Assembly: GCA_946482635.1 (NCBI GenBank)
Contig: CAMLSG010000043.1
Coordinates: 1 to 30,349 of the forward strand
Origin: an uncultured Duganella sp.
GTDB lineage: Bacteria; Pseudomonadota; Gammaproteobacteria; Burkholderiales; Burkholderiaceae
Length of the DNA: 30,349 nucleotides
Direction of reading: 5' to 3'
Position 1 is the first letter of the stretch. Each line of letters opens with the position of its first letter. The translations under genes and the position numbers were made by a program. A model generated the notes under the pieces. The model did no database searches. It was not told where the DNA came from and saw only the letters and a list, made by a program, of their open reading frames with translations. Positions 22,609-30,349 of the stretch are shown here, one piece after another.

Positions 22609-24813
22609 ATGCGCAAAGAATGGTTCATGGCAGCTCAAGCGGACGGTGTGGCTCCAGAAGGAGTGTCGCGCCGTACTTTCCTGAAGGCCGGCAGTGGCCT
22701 GATCCTCGGCTTCTACGTGGCCAGCAACGGCGGGCGCTTTGCCCGTGCGCTGGCTGCCGACGCGCCGGCCAAGCCGCCGGTGGCGCCCAACGCCTTCCTC
22801 CACATTGCACCCGACAATACCGTCACCATCCAGGTCAACCGCCTCGAATTCGGCCAGGGCGTGCACACCGCGCTGCCAATGCTGATCGCCGAGGAGCTGG
22901 ACGCCGATTGGTCGCAGGTGCGTTCATCGCTGGCGCCGGCCGGCGACCCGTACAAGGATCCCAACTTCGGTATCCAGATGACGGGTGGCTCCACCGCCGT
23001 CAAGCACTCCTGGCAGCAGCACCGCGAAATCGGCGCCCGTGCGCGGGCCATGCTGGTTGCCGCAGCGGCCGAACAGTGGAAGGTGCCTGTTTCGCAGGTG
23101 CGTGCTGCAAAGGGCATGCTGACCGGCCCGTCCGGCCAGAGCGCGACTTATGGTGCGATGGCCGATGCGGCGATGAAGCAGCCTGTGCCCAAGGAAGTCA
23201 AGCTGAAGGACCAGAAGGACTTCACCATCATCGGCAAGCCGACGCCTCGCCTCGACGCGCGCGCCAAGTCGACCGGCACCCAGCAATTCGGCATGGACTT
23301 CAAGCCGGAGGGCGCGAAGGTGGCGGTGCTGATGCGTGCCCCGGTCTTTGGCGGCAAGGTGAAGAAGTTCGATGCCTCCAAGGCCAAGGCCATTCCGGGC
23401 GTGATCGATGTTGTCAAGGTCGATACCGATCGTGGCGGCAGCGGCCTGGCGGTGGTGGCGAACGGCTACTGGCCGGCCAAGCAGGGCCGCGAGGCGCTGG
23501 TGGTCGAGTGGGATACCGACGGCCTGGAAAAGATCAGCAGCAAGAAACAGCTCGCCGAGTACAAGGCGCTGGCGAAGAAGGCCGGCACGCCGGTGAAGAA
23601 GGCCGATGTCGCAGCCATCGCCAAGGCGCCGAAGAAGATCAGCGCAACCTACGAGTTCCCTTACCTGGCGCACGCGCCGATGGAGCCGCTGAACTGCGTG
23701 GTGGACCTGAAGGCCGATTCCTGCACGATCTGGGCGGGCAGCCAGTTCCAGACGCTGGACGCGGTAGCCGCCGCCAAGGCTGCCGGACTGACACCGGACA
23801 AGGTCACGCTGAACACCATGATGGCCGGCGGTGGTTTCGGCCGCCGCGCGGTGCCGACTTCGGACTACATCGTGGAAGCGGTGAACGTGGCCAAGGCATG
23901 GGGCAAGGGCCCGCTCAAGCTGATCTGGAGCCGCGAGGACGATATCAAGGGCGGCTACTACCGTCCTTCCCATGTGCACCAGGCCGATATCGGCTTTGAC
24001 GCCAAGGGCAATATCGTGGGCTGGAACCATGTGATCGTCGGCCAGTCCATCATCACCGGCACGCCGTTCGAGCCGATGATGGTCAAGGATGGGGTGGACG
24101 CCACCATGGTCGAAGGCATGGGCGATCCGTACTCGGTGCCGATGAACCTGAGCGTGCATAACGTGAAGGCCAACGTGCCGGTGCTGTGGTGGCGTTCGGT
24201 GGGCTCGACCCACACCGCCTTCGTAATGGAGACGCTGATCGACGAGGCAGCCCACGTCGCCAAAATGGATCCGGTGGAGTACCGCCGCAAGCTGATCGAT
24301 CCCAAGCATGCACGCCAACTGGCGGCGCTCAACCTGGCGGTCGAGAAGTCGGGCTATGGCAAGAGCAAACTGCCGAAAGGCCAGGCCTGGGGCGTGGCGC
24401 TGCACGAGTCGTTCGAGACCTCCGTGGCTTACGTGGTGGTGGCGTCGATGAAGAATGGCCAGCCCAAGGTGCACAAGGTAACCGCGGGTGTGCACTGCAA
24501 CCTGCCGGTGAACCCGATGACCATCGAAGCGCAGGTGCAGGGTGCTGCGTTGATGGGGCTGGGCACCACCTTGCCTGGCGCGGCGATCACGCTGAAGGAT
24601 GGCGTGGTCGAGCAGTCGAACTTCAGCGATTACACGGTGGCGCGCATGACGGACATGCCGGTGGTGGAAGTGTTCACCGTGGCTTCCACCGACAATCCGA
24701 CCGGCATGGGCGAGCCAGGCTTGCCGCCGCTGGCGCCGGCCCTGGCCAATGCAGTGTTCAAACTGACCGGCAAGCGCGTTCGCAAGCTGCCGTTCGACCT
24801 GGGCAAGGCCTGA
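22609..24813 (+). CDS. Molybdopterin-binding subunit of an isoquinoline 1-oxidoreductase-type hydroxylase, Tat-exported
   Basis: The product is 734 residues from the ATG at 22609 (GGGAGG five bases upstream), not the TTG at 22594. A twin-arginine signal S20-RRTFLK-26 with a hydrophobic stretch and likely cleavage after ALA is present. This is the IorB-type large subunit. Family stretches include RLEFGQGVHTALPMLIAEEL, MMAGGGFGRRA, VPVLWWRSVGSTHTAFVMETLIDEAA and PTGMGEPGLPPLAPALANAV, where E702 is the likely catalytic glutamate of the xanthine oxidase family. It hydroxylates N-heterocycles or oxidises aldehydes in the periplasm using molybdenum-cytosine-dinucleotide cofactor; the true substrate is unknown. 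The MocA-like gene immediately after fits cofactor supply. Confidence 0.92.
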   Translation: MRKEWFMAAQADGVAPEGVSRRTFLKAGSGLILGFYVASNGGRFARALAADAPAKPPVAPNAFLHIAPDNTVTIQVNRLEFGQGVHTALPMLIAEELDADWSQVRSSLAPAGDPYKDPNFGIQMTGGSTAVKHSWQQHREIGARARAMLVAAAAEQWKVPVSQVRAAKGMLTGPSGQSATYGAMADAAMKQPVPKEVKLKDQKDFTIIGKPTPRLDARAKSTGTQQFGMDFKPEGAKVAVLMRAPVFGGKVKKFDASKAKAIPGVIDVVKVDTDRGGSGLAVVANGYWPAKQGREALVVEWDTDGLEKISSKKQLAEYKALAKKAGTPVKKADVAAIAKAPKKISATYEFPYLAHAPMEPLNCVVDLKADSCTIWAGSQFQTLDAVAAAKAAGLTPDKVTLNTMMAGGGFGRRAVPTSDYIVEAVNVAKAWGKGPLKLIWSREDDIKGGYYRPSHVHQADIGFDAKGNIVGWNHVIVGQSIITGTPFEPMMVKDGVDATMVEGMGDPYSVPMNLSVHNVKANVPVLWWRSVGSTHTAFVMETLIDEAAHVAKMDPVEYRRKLIDPKHARQLAALNLAVEKSGYGKSKLPKGQAWGVALHESFETSVAYVVVASMKNGQPKVHKVTAGVHCNLPVNPMTIEAQVQGAALMGLGTTLPGAAITLKDGVVEQSNFSDYTVARMTDMPVVEVFTVASTDNPTGMGEPGLPPLAPALANAVFKLTGKRVRKLPFDLGKA

Positions 24814-24827
24814 GGCAGGCGTTGCAC

Positions 24828-25481
24828 GTGACCGCCCCCACCGCCGCCCAAGCATCCGCCGCTGCTGCGGATGCGGGCGTCGCGACGGGCGGCGGCACAG
24901 TCGTCGGCGTCCTGCTGGCCGCCGGCCGTGGCAGCCGGTTCGACCCGACAGGCGAGCGTTACAAACTGCTGCAGGCTTTGCCGAACGGCGAACCGGTAGC
25001 CGTCGCCAGCGCCCGCGCCATGCTGGCTGCACTGCAGCGCGTGGTTGCCGTTGTGCGGCCGGATGATGCGGCAACGGCCAACCAGCTCCGGGCCGCCGGC
25101 TGCGAAGTCATCGCCTGCGCCAATGCCGGCGCAGGAATGGCTGCCTCGCTGGCATGCGGCGTACAGCATGCGCGCGAGGCCGACGGCTGGTTGATTGCGC
25201 TGGCCGACATGCCTTATGTTCAGCCGTCCACGATGGCCGCGCTGGCAAAGGCGGTAGGGCAGGGCGCCGGCGCGCAAAACCCGGCTGCGATTGCGGCGCC
25301 GCTGTACCAGGGCCGGCGCGGCAATCCCGTCGCCTTCGGCCACGCCCACTTGCCGGCCTTGCTGGCGCTGGCCGGCGACCAGGGCGCCCGCAGCATATTG
25401 AAGAACAACCCGGTTAACGAACTGACGGTGGACGATCCCGGCATCCTGCAGGACATCGACACGCCGTCCGACATCCAATGA
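24828..25481 (+). CDS. MobA/MocA-like nucleotidyltransferase for molybdenum cofactor
   Basis: The product is 217 residues with a GTG start at 24828, preceded by AGGC seven bases upstream (a TTG six bases earlier is an alternative). The first 22 residues are Ala/Thr-rich and look dispensable. The fold signature is VVGVLLAAGRGSRF (nucleotide-binding loop, about 25-38), then LIALADMPYVQPSTM (acidic metal site DMP) and GNPVAFGHAHLPALLALAGDQGAR. This matches MocA-type CTP:molybdopterin cytidylyltransferases, which make the cofactor used by xanthine-dehydrogenase-family enzymes. Position directly after such an enzyme supports that. Its last bases overlap the M61 peptidase start (ATGA). Confidence 0.88.
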   Translation: MTAPTAAQASAAAADAGVATGGGTVVGVLLAAGRGSRFDPTGERYKLLQALPNGEPVAVASARAMLAALQRVVAVVRPDDAATANQLRAAGCEVIACANAGAGMAASLACGVQHAREADGWLIALADMPYVQPSTMAALAKAVGQGAGAQNPAAIAAPLYQGRRGNPVAFGHAHLPALLALAGDQGARSILKNNPVNELTVDDPGILQDIDTPSDIQ

Positions 25482-27259
25482 AAAAAATCAGCTACACGAT
25501 CGCCGCCAAAGACCCGGCAACCCATATGTTCCAGGTCAGCATGACCATTGAAGCGCCGGCCCCGGAGGGCCAGGTCCTGGTGCTGCCAGCCTGGATCCCG
25601 GGCAGCTACATGATCCGCGAATTCTCGCGCAATATCGTGCAGATCCGCGCCGAAGCGGGCGGCCAGCCGGTGGAGCTGGCAAAGCTCGACAAGCACTCAT
25701 GGCAGGCCGCGCCATGCAAGGGCAAGCTCACCGTGCATTACGAAGTCTATGCCTGGGACCTGTCGGTGCGAGCCGCCCACCTCGACCAGACCCACGGCTT
25801 CTTCAACGGCACCAGCGTGTTCCTGCGTGCCGTTGGACAGGAAGGCGAGCCGCATGTGGTCGACATCCAGCGCCCAGGCCACGAGGCGGCGGGCAAATGG
25901 CGCGTTGCCACTGCATTGAACGAGCTGAAGGCCAAGCGCTACGGCTTTGGCACTTATATCGCGCAGGATTACGACGAACTGATCGACAGCCCGGTAGAAA
26001 TGGGCACGTTCGAGATGGCCAGCTTCAAGGCGCTGGGCGTGCAGCACGACGTGGTGTTCACCGGCCGCGTGCCCAACCTCGACATCGCGCGCGTCTGCGC
26101 CGACCTGAAACAGATCTGCGAAACCCAGATCGCCTTCTTCGAGCCGCGCAGCAAAAAAGCCCCGATGGACCGCTACGTCTTCATGACGATGGTGGTGGGC
26201 GACGGCTACGGCGGCCTGGAACACCGTGCTTCGACCGCGCTGTTCTGCTCCCGGGCCGACCCGCCGACCGTCGCGCAGAGAGGCAAGGAGCCGAGCGAAG
26301 GCTATATGAAGTTCCTTGGCCTGTGCAGCCACGAATACTTCCACACCTGGAACGTCAAGCGCATCAAGCCGGCAGTGTTTGCGCCCTACGATTACCAGGT
26401 GGAGAACTACACCCCGCTGCTCTGGCTGTTCGAGGGCTTTACCAGTTACTACGACGACCTGATGCTGGTGCGCGCCGGCCTGCTGTCGGAAGAGGGCTAC
26501 TTCAAGATGCTGGGCAAGACTGTCGGCGCCGTGCTGCGCGGCAGCGGCCGCACCAAGCAAAGCGTGGCCGATTCCAGCTTCGACGCCTGGGGCAAATACT
26601 ATCGCCAGGACGAGAATTCGCCGAATGCCATCGTCAGCTACTACGCAAAGGGCTCGCTGATCGGCCTGGGCCTGGACCTGACCATCCGCGCCAAGACCAA
26701 TGGCAAGCGCTCGCTGGACGACATCATGCGCGCGCTGTGGCAGAAGTTCGGCCGCGACTTCTACAACGGCAAGCCGCGCGGCGTGACCCCGGAAGAGGTG
26801 GAAGTGCTGTTCGACAGCGTGGCGGGCTTCAAGCTGAAGACTTTCTTCGACAAATACATCCGCGGCACCGACGACGTGCCGTTGGCCAAGCTGCTGCCGC
26901 AATTCGGGGTGGGCTACAAGGACGAGCGCAAGGCGTCCAAGCCTAGCCTGGACGTCAATCTTGGCCGCGATGGCGCCGACTGCAAGCTGAGCGCCGTGCA
27001 TGACGGCGGCGCTGCGCAGAAGGCCGGCCTGTCGGCCAATGACCTGCTGGTGGCGATCGACGGCCTGCGCGTCAGCGGCAACCCGTCCAATGTGGACGGC
27101 CTGCTGTCGCGCTACAAGGTAGGCGAGACGGTGCAGGTGCATGCTTTCCGCCGCGACGAGCTGATGGCCTTCGACGTGGTCCTGCAAGGCGACCGTGTGC
27201 CGGGGATCACCATCGCAGTGGAACAGCAGAAGACCAGCCTGCGCCGCCCAAGCGCATGA
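25478..27259 (+). CDS. M61-family metallopeptidase with C-terminal PDZ domain
   Basis: The product is 593 residues. The N-terminal beta domain (1-170) has the family stretch LVLPAWIPGSYMIREFSRN. The catalytic domain carries H285-EYF-H289 in CSHEYFHTWNVKRIKP with third ligand E319 in LLWLFEGFTSYYDD. A PDZ domain lies at about 490-585 (AVHDGGAAQKAGLSANDLLVAIDGLRV). M61 enzymes (glycyl aminopeptidase type) prefer N-terminal glycine or alanine substrates. No signal peptide is apparent, so a cytoplasmic role is likely. It overlaps the MocA-like gene by four bases; the diguanylate cyclase begins seven bases after its stop. Length is normal. Confidence 0.93.
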   Translation: MKKISYTIAAKDPATHMFQVSMTIEAPAPEGQVLVLPAWIPGSYMIREFSRNIVQIRAEAGGQPVELAKLDKHSWQAAPCKGKLTVHYEVYAWDLSVRAAHLDQTHGFFNGTSVFLRAVGQEGEPHVVDIQRPGHEAAGKWRVATALNELKAKRYGFGTYIAQDYDELIDSPVEMGTFEMASFKALGVQHDVVFTGRVPNLDIARVCADLKQICETQIAFFEPRSKKAPMDRYVFMTMVVGDGYGGLEHRASTALFCSRADPPTVAQRGKEPSEGYMKFLGLCSHEYFHTWNVKRIKPAVFAPYDYQVENYTPLLWLFEGFTSYYDDLMLVRAGLLSEEGYFKMLGKTVGAVLRGSGRTKQSVADSSFDAWGKYYRQDENSPNAIVSYYAKGSLIGLGLDLTIRAKTNGKRSLDDIMRALWQKFGRDFYNGKPRGVTPEEVEVLFDSVAGFKLKTFFDKYIRGTDDVPLAKLLPQFGVGYKDERKASKPSLDVNLGRDGADCKLSAVHDGGAAQKAGLSANDLLVAIDGLRVSGNPSNVDGLLSRYKVGETVQVHAFRRDELMAFDVVLQGDRVPGITIAVEQQKTSLRRPSA

Positions 27260-27266
27260 AGATGCC

Positions 27267-28436
27267 GTGAAGTTCGCGCTGGACCCGTTCACCATCCTGT
27301 TCACCACCACGCTGACCTGCGCGGTGCTGGCGGTAGCCATGTATTCCATGCATATGAGCTTCCGCCGCGAGGTGGCCGGTGTCGGGCACTGGGCGGGCGG
27401 CTTGCTTTGCATGGTCGGCGCCGGCGGGTTGTTCCTGTCGCGCGGGACGCTGCCCGATGAAGTGGCGCTGCCGGCCGCGAATACCTGCCTGATGTGGGGC
27501 ATCGGCCTGTCGATGGTGGGGACGCGGCGCTTTTTCGGCGTGCCGCCGGGATGGGCTATTTTCCATGCCGTGTGGGTGCTGGAGCTGGCGGCCATCCTGT
27601 GGTGGCTGCTGGCCGAACCCAATTTCCCGCGCCGCGCAACGGCCTTCAGCTTCCTGGTCGCGGTGTTCTACGTTGACCAGTTGCGCCTGGTCTGGCGCAA
27701 TCGCACGCCGCACTTTACCAGCTGGTTCTTCGGTATCCTGCTGGCGCTGCAAGTGGTGAATGTGCTGACGCGCGGCGTGGCCGCCATGTTTATCAGCGGC
27801 GAGGCGGCGGACCTGATGCAGCGCAGCCCGCTCGTCAACGTCTACCTGGCGCTGGCCAACTTCATGACCTTGCTGATGACGGTCGCCTTCCTCATGCTGG
27901 CTACGCGCAAGTTGCAGAAAATCCTGGAACAGCGTTCCACCCATGATCCGCTGACCGGCGTGCTGAACCGGCGCGGCTTCCTGCAATGCTTCAGCGGCGT
28001 GCGGGCCCGCCAGCAGCGCCATGATGCGCCGCTGGCGTTGATGGCCATCGACCTTGACCTGTTCAAGGCCATCAACGACCAGCATGGCCATGCACAGGGC
28101 GATAAAGTGCTGGTGCATGTCGCGGCGGTGGTGCTGCGCTCGGTGCGCCAGTGCGATTTCGTCGCCCGCTTCGGCGGCGAGGAATTCGTGGTCCTGCTGC
28201 CGGAAACCGCGCTGCCGCACGCCCAGCAACTGGCGCAGCGCATCCAGGATCAATTGCATGAATGCCAACAGCCGGGATTGCCGCCTTGCACAATCAGCAT
28301 CGGTATTGCCGGCCAGCAAGCATCGGGCGAATCCCTGGACAGCCTCCTGTCGCGCGCCGACGCGGCCCTGTACCGGGCCAAGGAAAATGGCCGCAACCGC
28401 ACTGAAATAGCGGCTCATACACCTTTAGCGGCTTGA
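27267..28436 (+). CDS. Seven-TM diguanylate cyclase (GGEEF)
   Basis: The product is 389 residues with a GTG start at 27267 (VKFALDPFTILF), chosen because upstream frame lies inside the M61 gene. Two nearer ATGs are out of frame. Seven hydrophobic segments fill residues about 5-225. The GGDEF domain follows: THDPLTGVLNRRGF, DLDLFKAINDQHGHAQGD, active site G303-GEEF-307, and ADAALYRAKENGRNR. The inhibitory site R294-QC-D297 lies exactly five residues before GGEEF, so product inhibition is expected. It makes cyclic di-GMP in response to an unknown membrane signal. The membrane domain is not one I can name with certainty. Confidence 0.92.
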   Translation: MKFALDPFTILFTTTLTCAVLAVAMYSMHMSFRREVAGVGHWAGGLLCMVGAGGLFLSRGTLPDEVALPAANTCLMWGIGLSMVGTRRFFGVPPGWAIFHAVWVLELAAILWWLLAEPNFPRRATAFSFLVAVFYVDQLRLVWRNRTPHFTSWFFGILLALQVVNVLTRGVAAMFISGEAADLMQRSPLVNVYLALANFMTLLMTVAFLMLATRKLQKILEQRSTHDPLTGVLNRRGFLQCFSGVRARQQRHDAPLALMAIDLDLFKAINDQHGHAQGDKVLVHVAAVVLRSVRQCDFVARFGGEEFVVLLPETALPHAQQLAQRIQDQLHECQQPGLPPCTISIGIAGQQASGESLDSLLSRADAALYRAKENGRNRTEIAAHTPLAA

Positions 28437-28440
28437 CTGT

Positions 28441-28464
28441 CGCCACGTTGGCGGCTGTCGTTTT
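28441..28464 (+). terminator. Weak hairpin after the diguanylate cyclase
   Basis: CGCCA (28441-28445), loop CGT, TGGCG (28449-28453) followed by GCTGTCGTTTT. The stem is short and the T-run is offset by about seven bases, so this is a tentative call. Confidence 0.25.
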
Positions 28465-28538
28465 CATGCCGCAGAGACTATTATTTTGCCCGCCGGTAAT
28501 TTAACATCAGCCATTACGAGTTTGGCTACGTTTAATTT

Positions 28539-29687
28539 ATGACTTATCTACTGCACATCGTCGCGCGCGAAGTTCCTGCCAACGATGCGGAAGTTCTCCC
28601 ATTCCTGGAACAGATTGCCGGCGCAACCATCAGCATTGCGCCATCCCAGCAGTTAAAGAGTTTTCGCGATGCCATCCTGAAGCTGTTCCCCTGCCTGACC
28701 AGTTATGGTGCAGGTGACAAGGCCGTTGATGCCTGCCCGTGGGCGGATGGCCCGCTGGCCGACAACTTCAAAGGCGGCTATGGCAGCGTAGCGATCGCGC
28801 GCCGCCACGATGAAGTGATTCCTCACGTACTGCGCATTGCCAGTGACCTTGGCGTGACCGTGGTGGACGAGCAAAACGGCGCCGTGCACCGGCCATTGGC
28901 TTACCAGGTTGTGCTGGAGGGCCCGCTGGAAGGCGTGGAAATCGAAGTCGCCGCGACCCAGCTTGCGGAGTTGATGAACCAGCCGCTGCCGCAGATGGTG
29001 CTGCTGCTGCATTCGCGCCGCCGCACCCTGGTCAAGAAAGGCCTGACCAGGGCGCAAGCCGAAGTTTACGTCACAGCCCTGCGCGACCGCGCGAGCTGCC
29101 GCGCCACGGTTTCTCCCGAGCCGCGCAAAGCCGCCGCCAAGGCGACGCCACGCGCACCGGCTGCGCCAAGCGCGCCGCCGGTGCGCGTGGCGCAGCCGCA
29201 GCCGGCCACCAGCTTCGACCAGCCGGCCTTTGTCGGCATCGAACCGGACGACAGGATGTTCAAGGCCGCAGAATCCCAGCGCATGGCTGCCCGGGCACTG
29301 GGCATCAGTATTGCAGTGCTGTTGCTGGTCATGGTCCTTCGCCTCAAGTCGCCTTACCTTATTTCGCTGGCATTGGCGATGAACGCGCTGGGCGCGATCG
29401 CAGTGTTCCAGCTTGGCCAGGCGACTGGCTCCAGCCTGTTCCGCTTCGTACTCGCGCCGCTGGCATTGGTTCCTGGCGTGGGCAGCCTGCTGGCCGCCTG
29501 GGGCTATTTCCGCGCCGCGGGCGTCCTGAAAGAGAACGGCCTTGCCACCAGCAACTCCCTGCTGGACGCCGACGAGGTGCGCGAGCTGGGTGGCCGCGAA
29601 GGGATGCTGCCATCCACCAAGTTGCTGCTCGCATTGCTGGTCCTCGCAGCAGCTGGCGGATACGCCTTCGTCAACTACCTGCCTTGA
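28539..29687 (+). CDS. Unrecognised protein: paralogue domain, Ala/Pro linker, C-terminal TM region
   Basis: The product is 382 residues and the family is not recognised. Residues 1-150 form a soluble domain with RRHDEVIPHVLRIASDLGVTVVDEQNG and YQVVLEGPLEG; the next gene encodes a clear paralogue of it. A helical stretch follows, then an Ala/Pro/Arg-rich linker (about 190-225), and four hydrophobic segments from about 250 to the end (ALGISIAVLLLVMVL, YLISLALAMNALGAIAVF, FVLAPLALVPGVGSLLAAW, LLLALLVLAAAGGYAFV). The soluble domain comes first without a signal peptide, so it should face the cytoplasm. There is no clear ribosome site. No function can be assigned. Confidence 0.75.
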   Translation: MTYLLHIVAREVPANDAEVLPFLEQIAGATISIAPSQQLKSFRDAILKLFPCLTSYGAGDKAVDACPWADGPLADNFKGGYGSVAIARRHDEVIPHVLRIASDLGVTVVDEQNGAVHRPLAYQVVLEGPLEGVEIEVAATQLAELMNQPLPQMVLLLHSRRRTLVKKGLTRAQAEVYVTALRDRASCRATVSPEPRKAAAKATPRAPAAPSAPPVRVAQPQPATSFDQPAFVGIEPDDRMFKAAESQRMAARALGISIAVLLLVMVLRLKSPYLISLALAMNALGAIAVFQLGQATGSSLFRFVLAPLALVPGVGSLLAAWGYFRAAGVLKENGLATSNSLLDADEVRELGGREGMLPSTKLLLALLVLAAAGGYAFVNYLP

Positions 29688-29702
29688 AATTGAAGCGGCT
29701 GG

Positions 29703-29915
29703 TCAGCGCAGTGCTGCCAGCCGGTCCTGCGTCCGCAGCAGCCTGCCATCACTAAGCACATTGTGCGCGCGTGCTGTCTGCACCCAGAACACTCAGGTGA
29801 TGGTCCATCTGCACGCTGCGCAAGTCCTTGGCCAGCGCATTGGCGAGCTGGGCGCCGGCCGTCAGGCGATCGCTGCCAGGCCAGCCAGGATGGCGAGGCG
29901 AATTGCCGTTTTCAT
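29703..29915 (-). pseudogene. Decayed small secreted-protein gene
   Basis: On the minus strand GGAGAGAG precedes an ATG at 29915. It encodes MKTAIRLAILAGLAAIA, a good signal-peptide start, and then a TGA at 29862-29864. In a neighbouring frame the text continues as LTAGAQLANALAKDLRSVQM, and in a third as NVLSDGRLLRTQDRLAALR with a stop at 29703. Two frame changes would restore about 70 residues. TATAGT in the upstream region may be its -10. It may instead be chance, hence the low confidence. Confidence 0.35.
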
Positions 29916-29984
29916 CTCTCTCCAAGTCTTTATTTTTGCACTATAGTGATTTAACATGCATTGTTAATAGTTTAATTGGTTTGC

Positions 29985-30349
29985 ATGAGTTACCAGATCC
30001 AACTGGCGTCGGTTGCCACTCCGGAAGCAGACCTGGACGTTTTCCCCTTCATGAACAAGCTGAGGCAAGAGAGCGGCGCCCTGCCGCCATCACCCTTGCT
30101 GAAACGCTTCTACGATGCGCTGGCAGCGCTGTTTCCGGATACACCGTGGTCGGATCGCCATTTCGCCGGCGAGGCGGGACGCCTGAGCGTGACCTATCGC
30201 CGCGATGAAGTCATGCCGCATGTGCTCCATCTGGCCGGCCAGCTTGGCCTGACGGTGGTAGATAACCAGTCCGGCGAAGTGCACCGTCCTGCGATTTACC
30301 AGGTTGTGCTGGAAGGCCCGGCGCCAGGCGTGGAGCTGGGCGATGCCGC
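29985..30349 (+). CDS. Paralogue of the preceding unrecognised protein (N-terminal part, cut by window end)
   Basis: An open frame of 121 codons starts at the ATG 29985 and runs to the window edge. It begins MSYQIQLASVATPEADLDVFPFM. RRDEVMPHVLHLAGQLGLTV and VDNQSGEVHRPAIYQVVLEGP align directly with the same region of the 382-residue protein encoded just upstream. The two are a tandem duplication separated by a decayed minus-strand gene. ATTTAACAT and GTTTAATT occur before both starts. Whether this copy has the C-terminal membrane region cannot be seen. Confidence 0.75.
   Translation, partial: MSYQIQLASVATPEADLDVFPFMNKLRQESGALPPSPLLKRFYDALAALFPDTPWSDRHFAGEAGRLSVTYRRDEVMPHVLHLAGQLGLTVVDNQSGEVHRPAIYQVVLEGPAPGVELGDA

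Noticed and set aside
24186..24827. Long upstream extension of the MocA-like protein
   Set aside because: This part lies inside the molybdopterin-subunit gene in another frame; the nucleotide-binding fold begins only after the GTG at 24828.
22924..25074. Antisense frame of 716 codons across the molybdenum hydroxylase and MocA-like genes
   Set aside because: No recognisable protein, His/Arg-rich shadow composition, and it spans two well-supported sense genes.
25697..27622. Antisense frame of 641 codons across the M61 gene
   Set aside because: The sense strand encodes a complete M61 peptidase with zinc motif and PDZ domain; the antisense text has no motif.

Overview
The window looks like a chromosomal segment of a high-GC betaproteobacterium, most likely an Oxalobacteraceae member of the Massilia/Duganella/Telluria type. 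This is inferred from the gene content (a PEP-CTERM secreted protein behind a sigma-54-type promoter, a UbiH-like hydroxylase next to dsbC, M16 and M61 peptidases, a GGEEF diguanylate cyclase) and from GC-rich codon use. No 16S rRNA or other marker is present to prove it.

Left part (1-8815): a minus-strand pair encoding a spermidine-synthase-like membrane protein split into two overlapping reading frames; a GFA-family zinc protein; a large secreted double-M16 protease; an ArsR regulator coupled to a double SRPBCC/AHSA1 protein; a PEP-CTERM protein; a SAM methyltransferase; and a small outer-membrane beta-barrel protein. These are ordinary core or accessory genes.

Centre (9194-19684): six plus-strand genes, tightly spaced or overlapping. 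They encode a coiled-coil membrane protein, a 731-residue dynamin-like GTPase with a long helical insert, a second dynamin-like GTPase resembling LeoA/HP0731, an unrecognised 427-residue protein, a double-HxK phospholipase-D/Tdp1-like protein, and an SF2/SNF2 helicase. This looks like a composite anti-phage or genome-defence operon that joins an Eleos-like (LeoABC-like) membrane module to a nuclease/helicase module. Just downstream, between the operon and an intact tRNA-Phe gene, lies a diverged copy of the tRNA-Phe 3' part with its terminator. This is a plausible scar of integration at tRNA-Phe or of tRNA duplication. No integrase is visible.

Right part (20177-30349): a likely plus-strand operon of a UbiH-family FAD hydroxylase, dsbC, a two-subunit periplasmic molybdenum hydroxylase of the isoquinoline 1-oxidoreductase type (2Fe-2S subunit plus Tat-exported molybdopterin subunit), a MobA/MocA-like cytidylyltransferase that probably matures its cofactor, an M61 peptidase with a PDZ domain, and a seven-TM diguanylate cyclase. 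Two tandem paralogues of an unrecognised protein follow (the second cut by the window edge), with a decayed small secreted-protein gene between them on the other strand.

The most interesting material is the 9.2-19.7 kb operon and its tRNA-side border. Next come the sigma-54 promoter with inverted repeats before the PEP-CTERM gene, and the recurrent terminator cassette.
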